This document shows positions 44,923-59,800 of a stretch of 64,000 nucleotides of DNA, in pieces. Every line of letters starts with the position of its first letter. Position 1 is the stretch's first letter. This stretch comes from Shiraia sp. slf14 (Eukaryota; Ascomycota; Dothideomycetes; Pleosporales; Shiraiaceae). The stretch spans positions 28,891 to 92,890 of the forward strand of contig AXZN01000082.1 of NCBI GenBank assembly GCA_000498155.1. Reading direction: 5' to 3'. Made by a program: the position numbers and the translations under genes. The notes under the pieces are model-generated. The model saw only the letters and a list, made by a program, of their open reading frames with translations. It made no database searches and was not told the origin of the DNA.

Positions 44923-46569
44923 ATGTCATCCGTCGAGCATCGCGACGACTTCAAAGGTGGACCACTTGACGGTGATGGAAACGTCACAGTGACAGCGGTG
45001 GTTAACGATCAGCCCAAGGGCAAGGCCATCAATGCATACTTAATATACTCTTGTGTTTCTTTCATGGCCTCGGCAGTCTTGTTCGGATATGATGACAAGG
45101 TCATCTCGCCAATCGCTGCTCTGGAGCCTTTTGTATGTTACTCTATCATTATCAAGTACGATTGTTCGAGAGAGAAACTGACACAACGTACATAGGTTAA
45201 ACGATATCAAGGCCCAAACCCCAAAACTGGAAATCTTGTCTTTACAGCCCACAACCAGACCATGATTTTCACGATACCTCTCCTAGGGGCAATTATAGGC
45301 GCAGCTTGTTCTCCCTACCTGGGCACTCGCTTCGGCAGAAAGTGGCCTTTGCTTGGTGCTTATATCGTCTCTTTTGGGGGAGTTTTCCTTCAACTCTTTG
45401 CACCCAATCTGGTTGCTTTCGTCATGGGTCGGTTCTGGAATGCCATCGTTATGGGTATTGCAACCGCTACTGCCCCTTTGTACTTGTCCGAAGTCGTTCC
45501 AGTTTCGATTCGAGGAGCCACCGTATCCGCAACCAACATCCTGAATCTTCTCTCAGGTGTGATAGCAACCTTCATCGTTCTCGGAACCCAAAAGTTGTCA
45601 ACCAATATGTCATTCAAGATCCCCTTGGCAGTTCAATGTGTCATGCCGGCATTTCTCATTCCTTTGACCTTCTTTCTTCCCGAGAGTCCAATGTGGCTCA
45701 TCAGCAAAGGGCGAATGGAAGAAGCACGAAAGAATCTCCGAAAGCTTCGCGGCTTTAGCGAGGCTGAAGTGGACAACGAACTACGAGTGATGGTTATGTG
45801 CGAAGAAAATGAGAGAAAACTTACACAGGATGCTAAGTTCTGGCACCTTTTCAACAGCGAGAATTTGAAGCGAACCATCACTGCCGGATCACTTTTCTCA
45901 TTCAATCAGATCTCTGGTATCATTTTATCTACGACCTATGCTACAGTTTTCTTGACAGAGATTGGTGCAGGAGACCCATTCACCCTTACTGTAGTCGCTT
46001 CTATCTGTGTTCTAATTGGTACCATCTTTGCGCCCTTCGTGGTTGATAAGGCTGGTCGTCGACCCTTGGCCTTGACTGGTCTCACAATCCTACTCATCAT
46101 CGACGTAGTCGCAGGTGGCCTAGCATTCAATACTTCCAACAAAACCAGCATAACTGTTATTGCAGCATTGTCCTTCATCTTCAATTTCGTCTGGGCGGCA
46201 TCATTTTACTCACTCTCTATCTTGATGCCCGCTGAAATCGCCACTCCAAAGCTTCGAAATTTCACCATGGGGTACACCATTGCCTGCGCATATTCTACGG
46301 CTGTCATTACGACATTTGCCGTACCGCAGATTGTCTCTGCTGACGCTGCCAACCTCGGTGCGAAGACGTACTTGGTCTTTGCAGGCTGCCTAGTTTTCAT
46401 CATCGCATTTATATACTTCTTGCTACCGGAAACACGAAACAGGACCTTTGCAGAAATCGATGAGATGTACGATGCAAAGATCCCAATGTCCCAATGGCGA
46501 AATTACAAAACCAGCACTGAAGCGAAGGTCATATCGACTGTATCTGAGAAAACCGGTATGCATGTGTAA
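44923..46569 (+). CDS. MFS sugar transporter
   Basis: Exons 44923-45132 and 45196-46569, with a 63-bp intron, give 527 residues. The sugar-porter signatures are clear: FGYDDKVISP in helix 1, RFGRKWPLLGA in the loop before helix 3, LYLSEVVPVSIRGATVS, PESPMWLISKGRMEEARKNL in the central loop, DKAGRRPLALTG and PETRNRTFAEIDEMYDA at the end of helix 12. About twelve hydrophobic segments are present, as expected for a plasma-membrane proton-sugar symporter of the alpha-glucoside/hexose type. Position opposite a GH32 enzyme suggests sucrose or a fructo-oligosaccharide as substrate, which is inference. Regulation by the shared promoter elements and by the regulator at 47628 is plausible. Confidence 0.9.
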
Positions 46570-47627
46570 AACCTGTTCTTCGTTCTAGTGTTTGATTTTG
46601 CACTGAGCTTCAGAAGTGTGGGTTTTGGTGTTCTTGCACAACAGCACATGCTCGGAGGGTCGGAGTTGATGGAGGATCTGTTGCAAGTTTGTCATCAGAC
46701 ATGATCAATCAATATAGAGCCGCCAATTCGTATATACCAACTTTGAATAATAGTACTATTAATTCCACAAGACATCAGCCAATAATTTGACTTCTCTCGA
46801 GGCCCCCTCGCTTCATCCTTGTTAGCACACGAAATTACCGATCAAACATAGCCCGAACCAATCTAGTCTAACATTGAGGACTTTGCCTCAGCATGCTTCT
46901 AATTCCCACACCAGGACGAAAAGCTAAGTGGGGTAGGTACTTATGCATGCACTCGCTCAGGGCTCGCTTGCGACCCGTTTTGCATTCCCAATACTAGACT
47001 AGGTGGGGTGTATCCAGGACATCCAGGTTTGTAGGAAATGCCTTGTATAATCTACATTCAAAGGTAATAAAGGCAATGTTCTTCAATAACTACCTAGTCT
47101 CGGGTATCACGTGATATACTCAACATGAGTCGACGGTCCAAACGTATTGTAGCTATTGGTTGAGACGAGAATGTGTGATTTCAACACTAAAGAGCTGTTG
47201 TGTTGTGCCGGGGGTTTCTCCTGTGGACTTGATAGCTCTTGGGTCTACCTTTAGCTCGTACCCTTGCAAGTCTTTAGCTTTTGGGAACGCAAGTGCATCT
47301 GGAAGGTGTCTGTTGCGTTATGTAGGTACTCGAAAGCTAGCCCCTTGCGCGGTGCGACAAATGGTGGATCAAAACACTGAATAAACCTGTGGGATTAGAT
47401 AGGCAACATCCAAAGACATTTATGGGGATGGCCGAGATCCGCAACATGAGACTAAGTTAGACGAACCGACTAAAGTAGTGCTGTGGCTAGCATGATGTAC
47501 CCCGCGTCCGCTCGGATTTTCCAGAAATTAATCCATATTTTCTTATTGTACATCTCAATAGTTATTTACGGATATGGAATGAAGTGATTCAAAGCCTAGT
47601 GTCGTGATAGAACGGGGAGTGTAAGAT
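46570..47627. other. Intergenic region upstream of Zn2Cys6 regulator
   Basis: About 1.06 kb without a gene. Two CreA-type GTGGGG motifs occur at 46928-46933 and 47003-47008. A CACGTG box lies near 47109-47114. Short open frames here have no recognisable features. Confidence 0.5.
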
Positions 47628-49941
47628 ATGAGCAGTCCAACGGTGGTCATGCCAGCGCCTACGGCCGGGGAAGCACATCTCACACCTCGTCAAGCAGTCT
47701 ATGCACGAGCTTGTGATGCTTGCAGACTCCGTAAGATCAAGGTCAGTCACCATTTGTCATTGTTCTTAGACCTCTATATATTGACATCTATGTTGTTTGT
47801 AGTGTGATACGCTTCGGCCATGTCGATCTTGTGAGACGCGAGGCTTTCATTGTACTGAAGTTCAACCACAGAAGAGGCGGGGGAGGATTCCAAAGTAAGA
47901 TATTAATTGATACATCAAACTTTAAGAACCAGCGCATTCTAATTCATGATTTTGCTAGAAGAATTCTGGAGGTCCTGGACAGGCAACAGAAGAGGTCATC
48001 GAAACCTACAGCGCATAGACTGGACGAAGCCCAGCGCCGTTCCCCAGTTCAATCTGTCAGCGAGGACTGTAGCATCGATCGCTGTTCAGCATCCAGCATG
48101 AATGGCGACTTGGGCGCAGATGAGACTAGTTCCTATGCGACAGTACAGGACGAAATTTCACCTGATATGAGCTCCGTAATTGGTTCGAGATCTCTCGTCG
48201 AAAGTAGAGATGGTCTCGGCCAATATGAACAGAGAGTTGGGTTTTCAACCTTGCCGTTCTATTTTGAGGAAGAGCCTGTCATGCTTCCAAGTTGGACTTG
48301 GAACATTGCGAGTGGTATGTTCCAAACTCAAGTGCAAGAAGATTTCTTCGCAGCCAATGGAGCAAGTGATAGAAGCTTCTCAGTTACCGCACAAGAAGGG
48401 GCGGCAGCACCAGCTCCATTTCATCATCAACAACAAGAAGAACAAGGCATGATTATCTCCCCAAGCTCTATTCCCAATCTCGCTCAGTCACAAGACTCTC
48501 AAGCTCAACCAGTTCAAGCATCAACGCCAACAAATCCAGGGCAGCAACAATACGAGAATGCCGGAACTTGGCCAGGACATGTTGGCGAGGATATTATTCT
48601 CCCCTTGATAGACGTATTTTTCGATCGCTTACATGCCACGCTGCCAGTCCTTGATCGATCTAGTGTCTACAAGGACTTGATCCAAAGTCGACATCGGAAG
48701 GAAAACCAATTTGGAGCCATGATTCTATCACTTTGTGCCTTTTCTCTGATACAGCCATGCCAAGCAGAGGAAAGATTCTCGATGACCTCCAGAGATCTTC
48801 AAGCTACCACTTTGCTGAACGAAGCTTCACGCTTGCACTACACATCCGAGTTCGGAGAGAACCCTAATCTCGAAGCAGTTCTGACTGGGCTGTTCATGCA
48901 TGGTTGCCATTTTGGAAGGCATCAGCTCAATGCCGCGTGGATCAAATTGAGGGAAGCTGTGAGCCTTGCTATCATACTGGGGCTCCAGAATTCCGAAAGC
49001 TACAAGAGTTTTTCCGTTGGACAACGAAACCGAAGGTTGAGGATATACTTTCTGTTGTGTGTGACTGAACGGTTAGTTTCTCTTCCTACGATCTATGTGA
49101 TGACTGATGTCAATACAGTACTTTTGCAATGGTATGTCGCCGTACCATTGAATTCAAGGGTCGACCTGGACTGCTGATGCAGTCTATGTACAATCCTCAA
49201 GAATTTATGGACGATACAAATGGTGTTATGATCCATCACCAACGTGATATCAAGGCGATGATAGGCTTGCAGCAAATGATAGCGGTCATTGACGATATAG
49301 ACGAGCTTTTCATACAATGTGCAAACGGCAGCTGTGGGCCAGGACATCATTTTGATTCAAGTCAGGCGCTTCTGCTACATCAGCGGTGGAGCCAAACTGA
49401 TCCTATGACAAAGGTATCCCGTTCAGGCCATTTGCAGGACTCCCAGCAGGTTGACATTGATATTCTCCGATACTGGATCATTAACAGGTTGTGGAACGTA
49501 TGCCTAGCACACTCCATACTCTCAACGACGTCTCCATACCCCCCACTACGAATACAGTACGCGATAAACATTGCTCAAAGCACACTGCAGATTTGCAGCT
49601 CATACGGAATTGAAGATCTCGAGATTCACGGCATTGGTATGGTATGTACATTCGCCGTTATCAATATACTTAGGATCTGCTCTAAACATTTGTAGATTGT
49701 CAGATTATATGACATTGCCACCACAGTTATCAGTGCAAGAGAACTGCTATTGCGAAGTGCGCAGAGGCTGGAGAATAAAGATGGGGATGTCCCGGTTTGG
49801 CGATCTGACATGAGTAATAAAGAAGCTATTAATTCGGAGCTTGCGGCAGTTTCTCAAGTATTAAATGAATTTCTGGATCTAATGAGCAGATTTCGAGGTG
49901 GTAATCACATCTATCTTAAATTATTTAAGAAGCGGCTTTAG
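47628..49941 (+). CDS. Zn2Cys6 transcription factor
   Basis: Five exons: 47628-47741, 47803-47894, 47959-49071, 49119-49641 and 49696-49941; 695 residues. The DNA-binding domain is split by the first intron: ACDACRLRKIK joined to CDTLRPCRSCETRGFHC, giving the full C-x2-C-x6-C-x5-C-x2-C-x6-C pattern. A basic stretch (PQKRRGRIPK) follows. The middle homology region of fungal regulators starts near LPLIDVFFDRLHATLPVLDRSSVY and includes ALLNEASRL-like and LREAVSLAIILGL segments. The likely role is control of the neighbouring GH32 and sugar-transporter genes. The last ten codons (after 49910) fall in the AT-rich, CA/TG-free block, so the native C-terminus may have been cut or altered by the invading repeat. 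Confidence 0.88.
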
Positions 49942-52900
49942 AATTATATTTATAAGAGGTATACTAATAAAAATTAAAAAAGAATTAATAAACTAAGTAA
50001 AGTATTATATCTTTAATAGCTAATATACCTATTAATTAGTTAATTATTTATACTTATTTTATATATTTAAAAGAAGTATAGTTACTTAAATTAGCTTTAG
50101 ATAGATTAGAGAACTAGTATAATAGAAGATAATTAATAAAAAAAAAGCTTATTTATATACTTATTTAATACTAAAGAACTTTTATTAGAATAGCTAAGAC
50201 TTAAAATTTATATATACTATTTAATAGAAGGTTATAAAGTTAGTAAAACTCTTTTTTTTATCTACTTTACTTATAATTCTACTTTTATTTTATATAAGTA
50301 TAATCTACTTATTAATTAATAGCTATAATAACTATAGTATACTATATAAAGTATTATTACTATAAATTACTAGAAAAAGTACTTTTAAGAGTTATTATAA
50401 AGAACTCTTATAAAAGCTTTTATTAATATTAGTAGCTTTAAAAGCTTATAAAGAGAGCCTTTACTAAAGCTACTAAATAAATAATTAGCTTTATAAGTTA
50501 TTAAAAGAAACTTATATAATAGCTATAACTAGCTAAAAAGTAGCTTTATAATTTAGTAGCTAAGAAAAAGAACTTAAAAGCTTATAAGATAAAGAATAGT
50601 ATAAGTTTACTAAGTAAAATTATAGTAATTAAAAATATTAAGTTATTAAAAAAAATAAGAGTTATTATTTATAAAACTTATACTAAGCTTATAGCTTATA
50701 TTAGTATTTAGTAAAAAAAATTAAACTAAAAAATTAGTAGTAAGTAAAAATAAAAGCTATAAACTAAAAAAAAAACTAAAAAGATAAGCTACTTAATTAT
50801 AAAGTATACTAAAGATAATTTAAAATTATTTTAATTATCTAAAAGCTATAAAAGTTATAGTTTAAGAAAAAACTTAATATATAATTAGTAGTTAATTTAA
50901 TTAAAAGTATTAGTATAAAAAAGCTATTAATAATATAATAATTAAAGAACTTACTTTAAAAGTAGCTTATACTTATAGTAAATTATAAGTAATAAAATTA
51001 ATAAAATAAAATATAGTTAATAAATTTAAGTTACTTATTACTATCTTAAGTTTAGTTTAAAAATAAATAAGCTTAATTCTAGTACTAGCTATAAGTAATA
51101 AAAGACTTAAGCTACTTATTTTTATAAGGCTTAGCTATATAAATCTTTAGTTTAAAAAAAAGATATAATAAAGTTTTTAAAGAAGTTTAATAAGTAAGTT
51201 AAGAATAAAAAACTAAGTAAAATAGAATAAGTTTTAGTTTTACTAGATTTTTATAACTAAATAACTAAAAGCTTTAAAAGACTATAAAAGAATACTAAAG
51301 AAACTAGAATATTAGCTAATAGATAAATATATAAGCTTTCTTAAAGGCTTATATAAATAAAGCCTTTTATAAATTTCTAGACTTATTTAAGTATTATACT
51401 AAATTTATAATATTATAGTATATAGTAATACTTATAAAACTATAAACTAAATTCTTATAACTAAGAAGAGATACTTCTTCTTTAGAAGCTTCTAAAAAGT
51501 TAATAAAGAAATAGTATTAATTAATATACTAAATAGCCTAGACTTTAATAAGCTAGACTTATTTAATATAAAAAAAATTTATATATATAAATAAAAGCTA
51601 TACTATTAATAAAAAGAAGTATAAGAAGCTTTAACTTAAATAAATAAAAAGAAGTTAAAACTAGCGTATTAATTATTAAATAAGCTAAAAAAAGTATTTT
51701 AAAAGGCTATTTAAGAAGTAGTTTAAAAGATTAAGAAAAAACTAGTTTATAAAACTCTCTCTTTATAAGTTAACTTAAAGAAAAAGAATCTTATTAAATT
51801 ATTTAGTAAAATAAAAATTATTATAATTATACTAGATTAGCTATAAAAGTATATAAATATAAATATCTTACTAAGAAATTTATATAATTATATATATATT
51901 CTTATTAATAAAGTAAAAAGAGAAGTATACTTAGCTAGAAATAATAGCTTATTTATAACTTTATACTCTTTAACTTTAGATTTAAATAAAAAAATAGTAA
52001 AAAAATAATAATAGTAAGTATAATTTTAGCTACTTTATATATACCTTATTAGATTATAAGATACTAAATTATAAACTATACTAAATATTAGTATAACTAA
52101 AATAGTATAACTTTTATTATAATTAAAAAGCTTATAAAAAGATATATTATTATAGCCTAATATATAAGAGATTAAAAAAGATTACTAAATTTATTTCTTT
52201 AATATTATAGCTTTCTTAATTAAAAGAAAAACTTTAAGAGTTTTTTAAAGTTACTAATAATATAATAAATTAGCTAGCTTTAATAGCTAAACTTAAACTA
52301 TTTAAAAATATAAATTTAAGAATATAATATAAAAAAGCTATAACTACTATAAGAGGTAGTAGTAACTTAGGTACTACTAGTAGAGTAGTAAACTATAAAG
52401 AAGATACTTATACGTTAATAAAGTAGTTTTACTAAAAAAGAATAATATAATTTATAAATTAAGAGCTATTATTTATATATAATTATATAAATAGCTAAAT
52501 ATTTATATAATATATATTTAAAGAAGTAAATATATATATTAAGATTTAAAGAAGTAAGTATATTAAGATTAAAAAGTTTAAGACTAGTAAAATAACCTCT
52601 AAAGAGTAAGTTAGCTACTAATAAAGTTTTAAAAAATATTAAAAAAGTATTAGTATAAAAGCTTTTAAAAATATTATAAAAATTATAAAGCTAGTTTTAA
52701 GATAAAAAGAGTAATATAGTAACTTTAAACTAATTATAAATTAAGAAGATTAATAATAAGAATAAGCTAGCTAGTAATATTTTATTTACTAGTTAAGCTT
52801 ATAATTAACTATTTATACTAATTACTTTATAAATAAACTTATAAGTAAAAAATAAAGTACTAAATACTTTATTAGCTATATAAAAGTTAAAGTTAGTAAA

Positions 52901-53848
52901 AAGTAAAAGAAAAAAGTAATATTTATAAAAGTAAGTAATAAGAAGCTAAAGGCTTTAGCTTAATTATACTTAAATAAGCTAATAATAGCTTTTTTTAAGT
53001 AAGAGATATATAAGATAATAATAGTAGACTTTTTAAGTTAAAAGTTTATAAAAAAGTAATTTAATAAGCTAATATAAGATAAAATATATAAAGTATAAAG
53101 TATAAAAGCTAATATAGCTATAAATTATACTAGTTAAGTAAACTAATTACTAGTTATTAAGTATTATATAATAGCTTCTAATTAGCTAAGCTTAAGCTCT
53201 TAGCTATTTATATAAAGTTAACTTCTTTTTATAGTAAAAGCTCTTTAAAGTATTAAATTATTAGCTTAAATAAATACTTTTTAAGTTTATTATATAGTTA
53301 GTAAAAACTATAATACCTTTAATAAATATTAGAACTTTATTACTTAAAAATAAGTTAAGTAAAAAGAAAAGCTTTATAAAGTAATAATAGTATAAAGTAA
53401 TCTTTTAATATATTAAGTAATAATTAGTTTTTATAATATTTAGTATTTAATTAATATTAAGATTTAAATAAACTTATTAAAACTTAGTACTATTTAAGCT
53501 TTTAAGATAATATATAAGGCTATAAAGTAAGATTTTCTTAACTTAAATAAAGTAATTATAGTAAATAGAAGCTTAAACTTATATATAAAAATAGCTTTAA
53601 ATATTAAAATAAAAATTAGTAAAGTTTTAACTAATATATACTTTAGAATTATAGTAAATCTTATAAGATTAGCTATTTTTAAAAAACCTTAGTATACTAT
53701 AGTAAAGCTAGTAATCTAGTATAATATATTTAGAAGAGTTATATATAAAATTTTATTAAATTATAAATATAAAAATACTACTTTTATAGCTTTTAACTCT
53801 ACTTTAATATATCTAAATAATATAAAAACTAGGCCTTAGAAGAAAGTT

Positions 53849-54172
53849 AATATAGTATATAGCTAAGAAAGTAAAATAGTAATAAATAAGTAAGAAGGCC
53901 TTTAGCGCGTTAAAGTAGCTAGAATAAGGTATATCTATAAAGCGTTATACCTAGATAAAAAAGTAGGTTTTAGCAAGTTTTTTATAGTCTTTACGCAAAA
54001 TAACTAAGCTAATATAGCTTATTACTAAGAAAATAAAAGAGTAATTAATATATATAAAGGCCTTTAGTATATTAAAGTAGCTAAAATATAGTATATTTAT
54101 AAAGTATTATATTTAAATAAAATAGTAAATTTTAGTAAATTCTTTATAGTTTTTACGTAAAATAACTAAGCT
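53849..54172 (+). repeat. Tandem duplication, two units of 162 bp
   Basis: Unit 1 runs about 53849-54010 and unit 2 about 54011-54172. They align without gaps at an offset of 162. Many differences are C in unit 1 against T in unit 2 or G against A (for example AGCGCGTTAAAG against AGTATATTAAAG), so unit 2 has lost more C and G than unit 1. Confidence 0.85.
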
Positions 54173-55821
54173 AAGTTAGCTAAATAGGCTAGCTAAGTAA
54201 AAAGCTACTCTCTAAAGTATAATAAGAACTCTTATATATATATAAAGTTATTTAAATACTTTATTATATATAAGCTAAACTACTAAAAGTATTAAAAAAA
54301 GTAAAGATTAAAGTAATTAGCCTAAGTAAATACTTTAAGAAAGAAAGTTACTAATAAGGTTTACTTAGTAAATAACTTAAAAAGAGAAGAACTTATAAAT
54401 TTTAGTAAAAAGAATTAAAAAAAGCTAGTTAAGAAGTAGTAGCTTATAAGACTAAGTATAATAAGCCTAGATCTTAGTTTATTTAATTACTTACTAGAAA
54501 GATATTATATACTTTTTTTATAAGAAATAAAACTTACTTTAAAGAAATTAAAGAAGTAAAAGTTTAGTAAAGAGCTAACTATAAAAGAAGTTAAATTATT
54601 TTAATAAATACTCTTTAACTATAAAGTAGTTATTATATTTAACTTTTTTAAGTTTAGAAGAATTTATAAAAAAGTAAGTTCTTTATATAAAATTAAGATA
54701 AAGCCTTACTAAGTATAGTAGATTAAGAGCTTTCTAATACTAAAAGTCTTAAAAGAAGTAGTAGTATAAATATTAAATAATAAAATTAATTAAAAAATAA
54801 TAAGATTAATTAAAAAATAATAAAATAAAATAATAAGTAGTATAAAAACTTATAGTACTTTATAAAAAAGAAGAATAATAAGTATAAGCTTATTAAAAAT
54901 ATATAAAAGTTAAACTTAGTAACTTAGTAAGATACTAGCCTACTATTTATAGTAGATAAATTCTTTAAAAGATTTACTAAAAATACTATTTTATTACTAG
55001 TAAACTACTTCTTAGAGTATAATTAGCTTATATTATATTTAAAAAGTAAAAATATAATAATAATTTATATACTAATTAAGCTATTATAATCTTATATACT
55101 TATCTAAAAAGTTATAAACTTAGTAGCTTACTTCTAGTAAGTAAATATAAAAATCTTAAGAAACTACTAGCTAAATATAATACTATTTATTAATAATATA
55201 GCTATTAAAAGCTTAAAAATAAAGTATAGTAATAAAGAAGCTTTACTAAAAATTAGAAAATATATTTTTAAATATATTTAGTAAGTAGACTAAGTACTAA
55301 CTAATATAAAAAGAGTAAGAACTACTATTTTAGAAATAAAGAGTTACTAAAAAGTAGGTAGGCTATTAGTAGTTAAGTATAAGGTTTACTATAGTAAAAG
55401 ATATCTAAACTAAGCTAAAGTTACTAAAATTAAAGAGTAGCTAAAGTATAAAAACTAGAAAAAAGTTTAAATTATTAGTAGAACTTTCTTTATAGTATAA
55501 TAACTACTTTAAAATAATATATAATTATATAAAATAATATAAAAATATAAAAAAGTATATTTTATTCTATTTATCTTTTATATAATAGAAGGTTACTTTT
55601 TAAAGAAGTAATCTTTCTTATTCTTTATATAAGTCTTATAGCTTATATATTTTCTTCTTCTTAGACCTTTTTACTTATATATTCTTCTTTCTCTTTTACT
55701 TTTTAGTTACTATATAAATACTAGTAACTTTTTCTTTTTAAGAGTAATTCTTCTTTATTATATATACCTTATTCGCCTTTCTTATTCTTTATATAAAGGT
55801 CTTTATTTTTTACTTTTATTA

Positions 55822-55935
55822 GTATCTTTTACCTTTACCTTTATCTTTACCTTTACCTTTATCTTTACCTTTACTTTTACTTTTACCTTTATCTTTATCT
55901 TTACTTTTACCTTTACCTTTACCTTTATCTTTACC
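55822..55935 (+). repeat. Hexamer repeat, TTTACC/TTTATC
   Basis: About 19 imperfect 6-bp units of TTTACC, TTTATC or TTTACT. Neither strand of the unit contains CA, so it is not a RIP target. Confidence 0.85.
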
Positions 55936-56157
55936 TTCTTTTTTTATCTTTTAATATTTACTATATAGGCGTTTACCTACTACTACTTAATTTCTTAGTT
56001 ATTTACTTTTATTACGTTATAATAATATAATATTAAAAGAGAAATCTATATCTTAGTACTCTTAGTAGAAGGTATATATATTACCTCCTCTCTCTTTTCT
56101 AGCTCTTCTTTCTTTATCCTCTTTACTTCTACTTCTATCTTTTACTACTACTACTAT

Positions 56158-56804
<647 letters not shown>

Positions 56805-59800
56805 TATAATACCTTTTTCTTTAATTTTAAGTTATTTTTATTATATAATACTAACTTTTTTTTATAAAATTTTATATATTAATACTACTACTACTATTAT
56901 TACTATTATTACTTTATATAATAGCTAATACTCTTATTTCTACTACTACTACTACTATTAGCGCCTCTTTTAGAGTTTTAACTATTTACTCTTATATAAG
57001 AAAAATCGTTATTATATTACTTACTAGTTTAGTTACTTATTATTTATTTATTACTTAACTTTATATTAATATATAAACTTAATTTATTTAGATTTTCTTA
57101 TTATATAATAGTTACTAATAAAATTTCTTTAAAATAATAAGTAAAGAGTTATAAGTCTTTCTTTATATAATATTAATATTATACTAGATAAAAGAACTAA
57201 TATATAGCTTTAGTATATAAAGCTACTATATTATAAGAGTTATTTCTAGGTATTACTTATTTAGTTATATAGTATTTTAGTTACTAGCTATATCTATAAG
57301 TATAAAAGTATAAAGAGAGCTAGCCTCTTTACTAAGTATTACTATATTACTAGTTTCTAGTATAGTATATATAGTTTTTATATCTAGTAGTTATATAGCG
57401 CTTACTATAACTATAAAGTTTAGAAAGTTACTAGCTAGAGTTTTATATAAGCTATAAAAAAAATTCTTATATATTAGTAACTTCTTAAATTTAATTTCTT
57501 TAAAAAAAAAAAATCTTTCTTCTTCTTCTTATTTTATAATACTTTAAAGAGAGAGAAAAAGAGAAAAAAATAAAAAAAAAATATAAAAGAAATATTAATC
57601 TATAGTATATAAAGGAAAAAAGTTATTATATCTTTTTATATAATATAATATTTAGAGCTACTAGTTTATAGTTTCTTTAGCCTATATAGGCCTAAGTTAA
57701 TTTATAAATACTTTTATTTTTATCTTAAGAATATTAGTTAAGATAAGCTTTTTTAGAGTGAAATTTAGAGTTTTCTTTATATATATATCTACTAAGTTAT
57801 CTTTACTACTAATTTATTATACTTTACTAATTTCTTAATTTTTATATAACTTCTAAAGTAATATTATATTAATTATAAGCTATTTTTTATTTATTATACT
57901 AAGTTTTATAAAGTAATTATAAAGTAATCTTAAATTTAAGTATACTATTATAAATATTTAAGGTATTTTTAATATTTATATAATTTACTATAGTATTATA
58001 CTTATAGTAATTATATTATTAAACTTATTAACTATACTATATAGCTTATTTACTAGTATACTTCTTATTACTCTTTTATACTTAATTAAGTTCTAGTATA
58101 TAATATTTCTAGAAATTATAAAGTTATATTTATTATTTATATATTATTTAGTTACTAAAGTAATAATAAACTTTAGCTATAAACTTAGGTCTTTATTATT
58201 TATAAATAATCCGTCTATAAAGATAAATAGTTTTACTTACTCTAAGTTTAGAAGAATAAATATAAGGCCTTATATAAAGTTATTAATTTACTATTATATA
58301 TATATATTTAATATCTTTATCTTTTTTAGTAATAGTACTATTATTTATATAGTAGTTAAGAGGTTAAAAACTACTTTTAGTTAGTATACTAAGATAATAT
58401 ATATACTTCTTACTCTTTATATAATATATTATTAAGCTATATTCTTAGTCTTAAGATTAATTATATATAAGTATCTTACTTATTCTTTTTATTTTAAGCT
58501 AATTTCTTCTATTTTAAGAGTAATTCTTTTTCTATTAAATTTAATTAGTTATTCTTAAGATAAGATTATTTTTAGTTTTATATAAAAGTTTACCTTTTTT
58601 AGTTTTTTTTCTTCTTTTTATATAAATATTTAGATAATAATACTAATTATATTATTTATTTATAGTTTTATTATTTTAAATATCTTACTTTCTTTATTTA
58701 TTATTAAGAGGTATAAGTTATATATAAATATTTTTATCTTAAGTTTTTTTTTATAATAGTTATAGTATATTTTAAACTAGTATAAGCCTAATTTTACTAC
58801 TTTATAAAGTAGTTATATAACTTAAAAGATTATATTTAGTAGAAAAGTATACTAGAGTTTCTTTAGTAGTCTTATATATAATTTTTATTATAGTTTATTT
58901 ATTAATTATATATAAGCTTAAGTAATATCTCTTAGTTCTAGGTATATATTATATAATATAATAAATAATACTTCTAAAGCTAGAATAAGCCTTTAACTTA
59001 TTCTCTAGATTATTAAAGATTAAGTAAGTATTTCTTCTTTTTCTTTATTTAAGTATTTAGTAAAAATAAGTCTTAACTTCTTATATAGTTATATTATTTT
59101 TCCTTTTACTTTTTATATAAGTTAAAAGTTAAAAATTCTTTTTTAATAGACTAGAGAGTTATAATCTATAATTTTAAATATACTATTTAAGATTAGTATT
59201 TTTATTTTTATATAGTTTAATTTCTTAAAAAAAGCTTCTTATATTATAATAATACCTTTTATATAAAGTTTTAAAGTAAACTTATAGTTATTTTTTTCTT
59301 TTTATATAAGAAATATCTACGTCTCTTCTTCTTTATATATATTTTTTCTTAGTCTCTCTTATTATTTTTAGCTAGGCTACTTTAGTATCTTATCTTTTTA
59401 GAAAATAAGTTTATTATAGTCTTTATATATAAAACCTTTTAAGTATTCTCTTTATTATACTATAAGTAGCTCTCTTTATATAAAAAGTAGTTTATTAAAG
59501 TTCTAGTTACTTTCTTTTTAGGTAGTATCTTTTAGTATTAAGTATCTACTATATTTAGCGTATAGTTAGGCTTATAAAATAAGTAGTTCTTTAAGTTTAT
59601 TATATAGTTCTACTTATATTATATAGAAAGTTACTAGTTTATTTTTTAAATTTATAATAATATTTTAGTTTTTTATAACTATAAGTTTATATAATTTTTT
59701 TTATTTATTTTTTTCTTTATATAAGTACCTTAGACTTTAGAAGTAAACTCTAAATTTTATATTTTCTTAAGCTATTTTATATATTTAATACTTAGTTAAT

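Noticed and set aside
1..49900. tRNA and 5S rRNA genes
   Set aside because: I looked for the T-loop GGTTCGAA-type box in the gaps and found no convincing cloverleaf; a covariance-model search was not possible.
55822..55935. TTTACC repeat as an internal telomere tract
   Set aside because: The unit is not TTAGGG/CCCTAA and is impure; it is a simple repeat.
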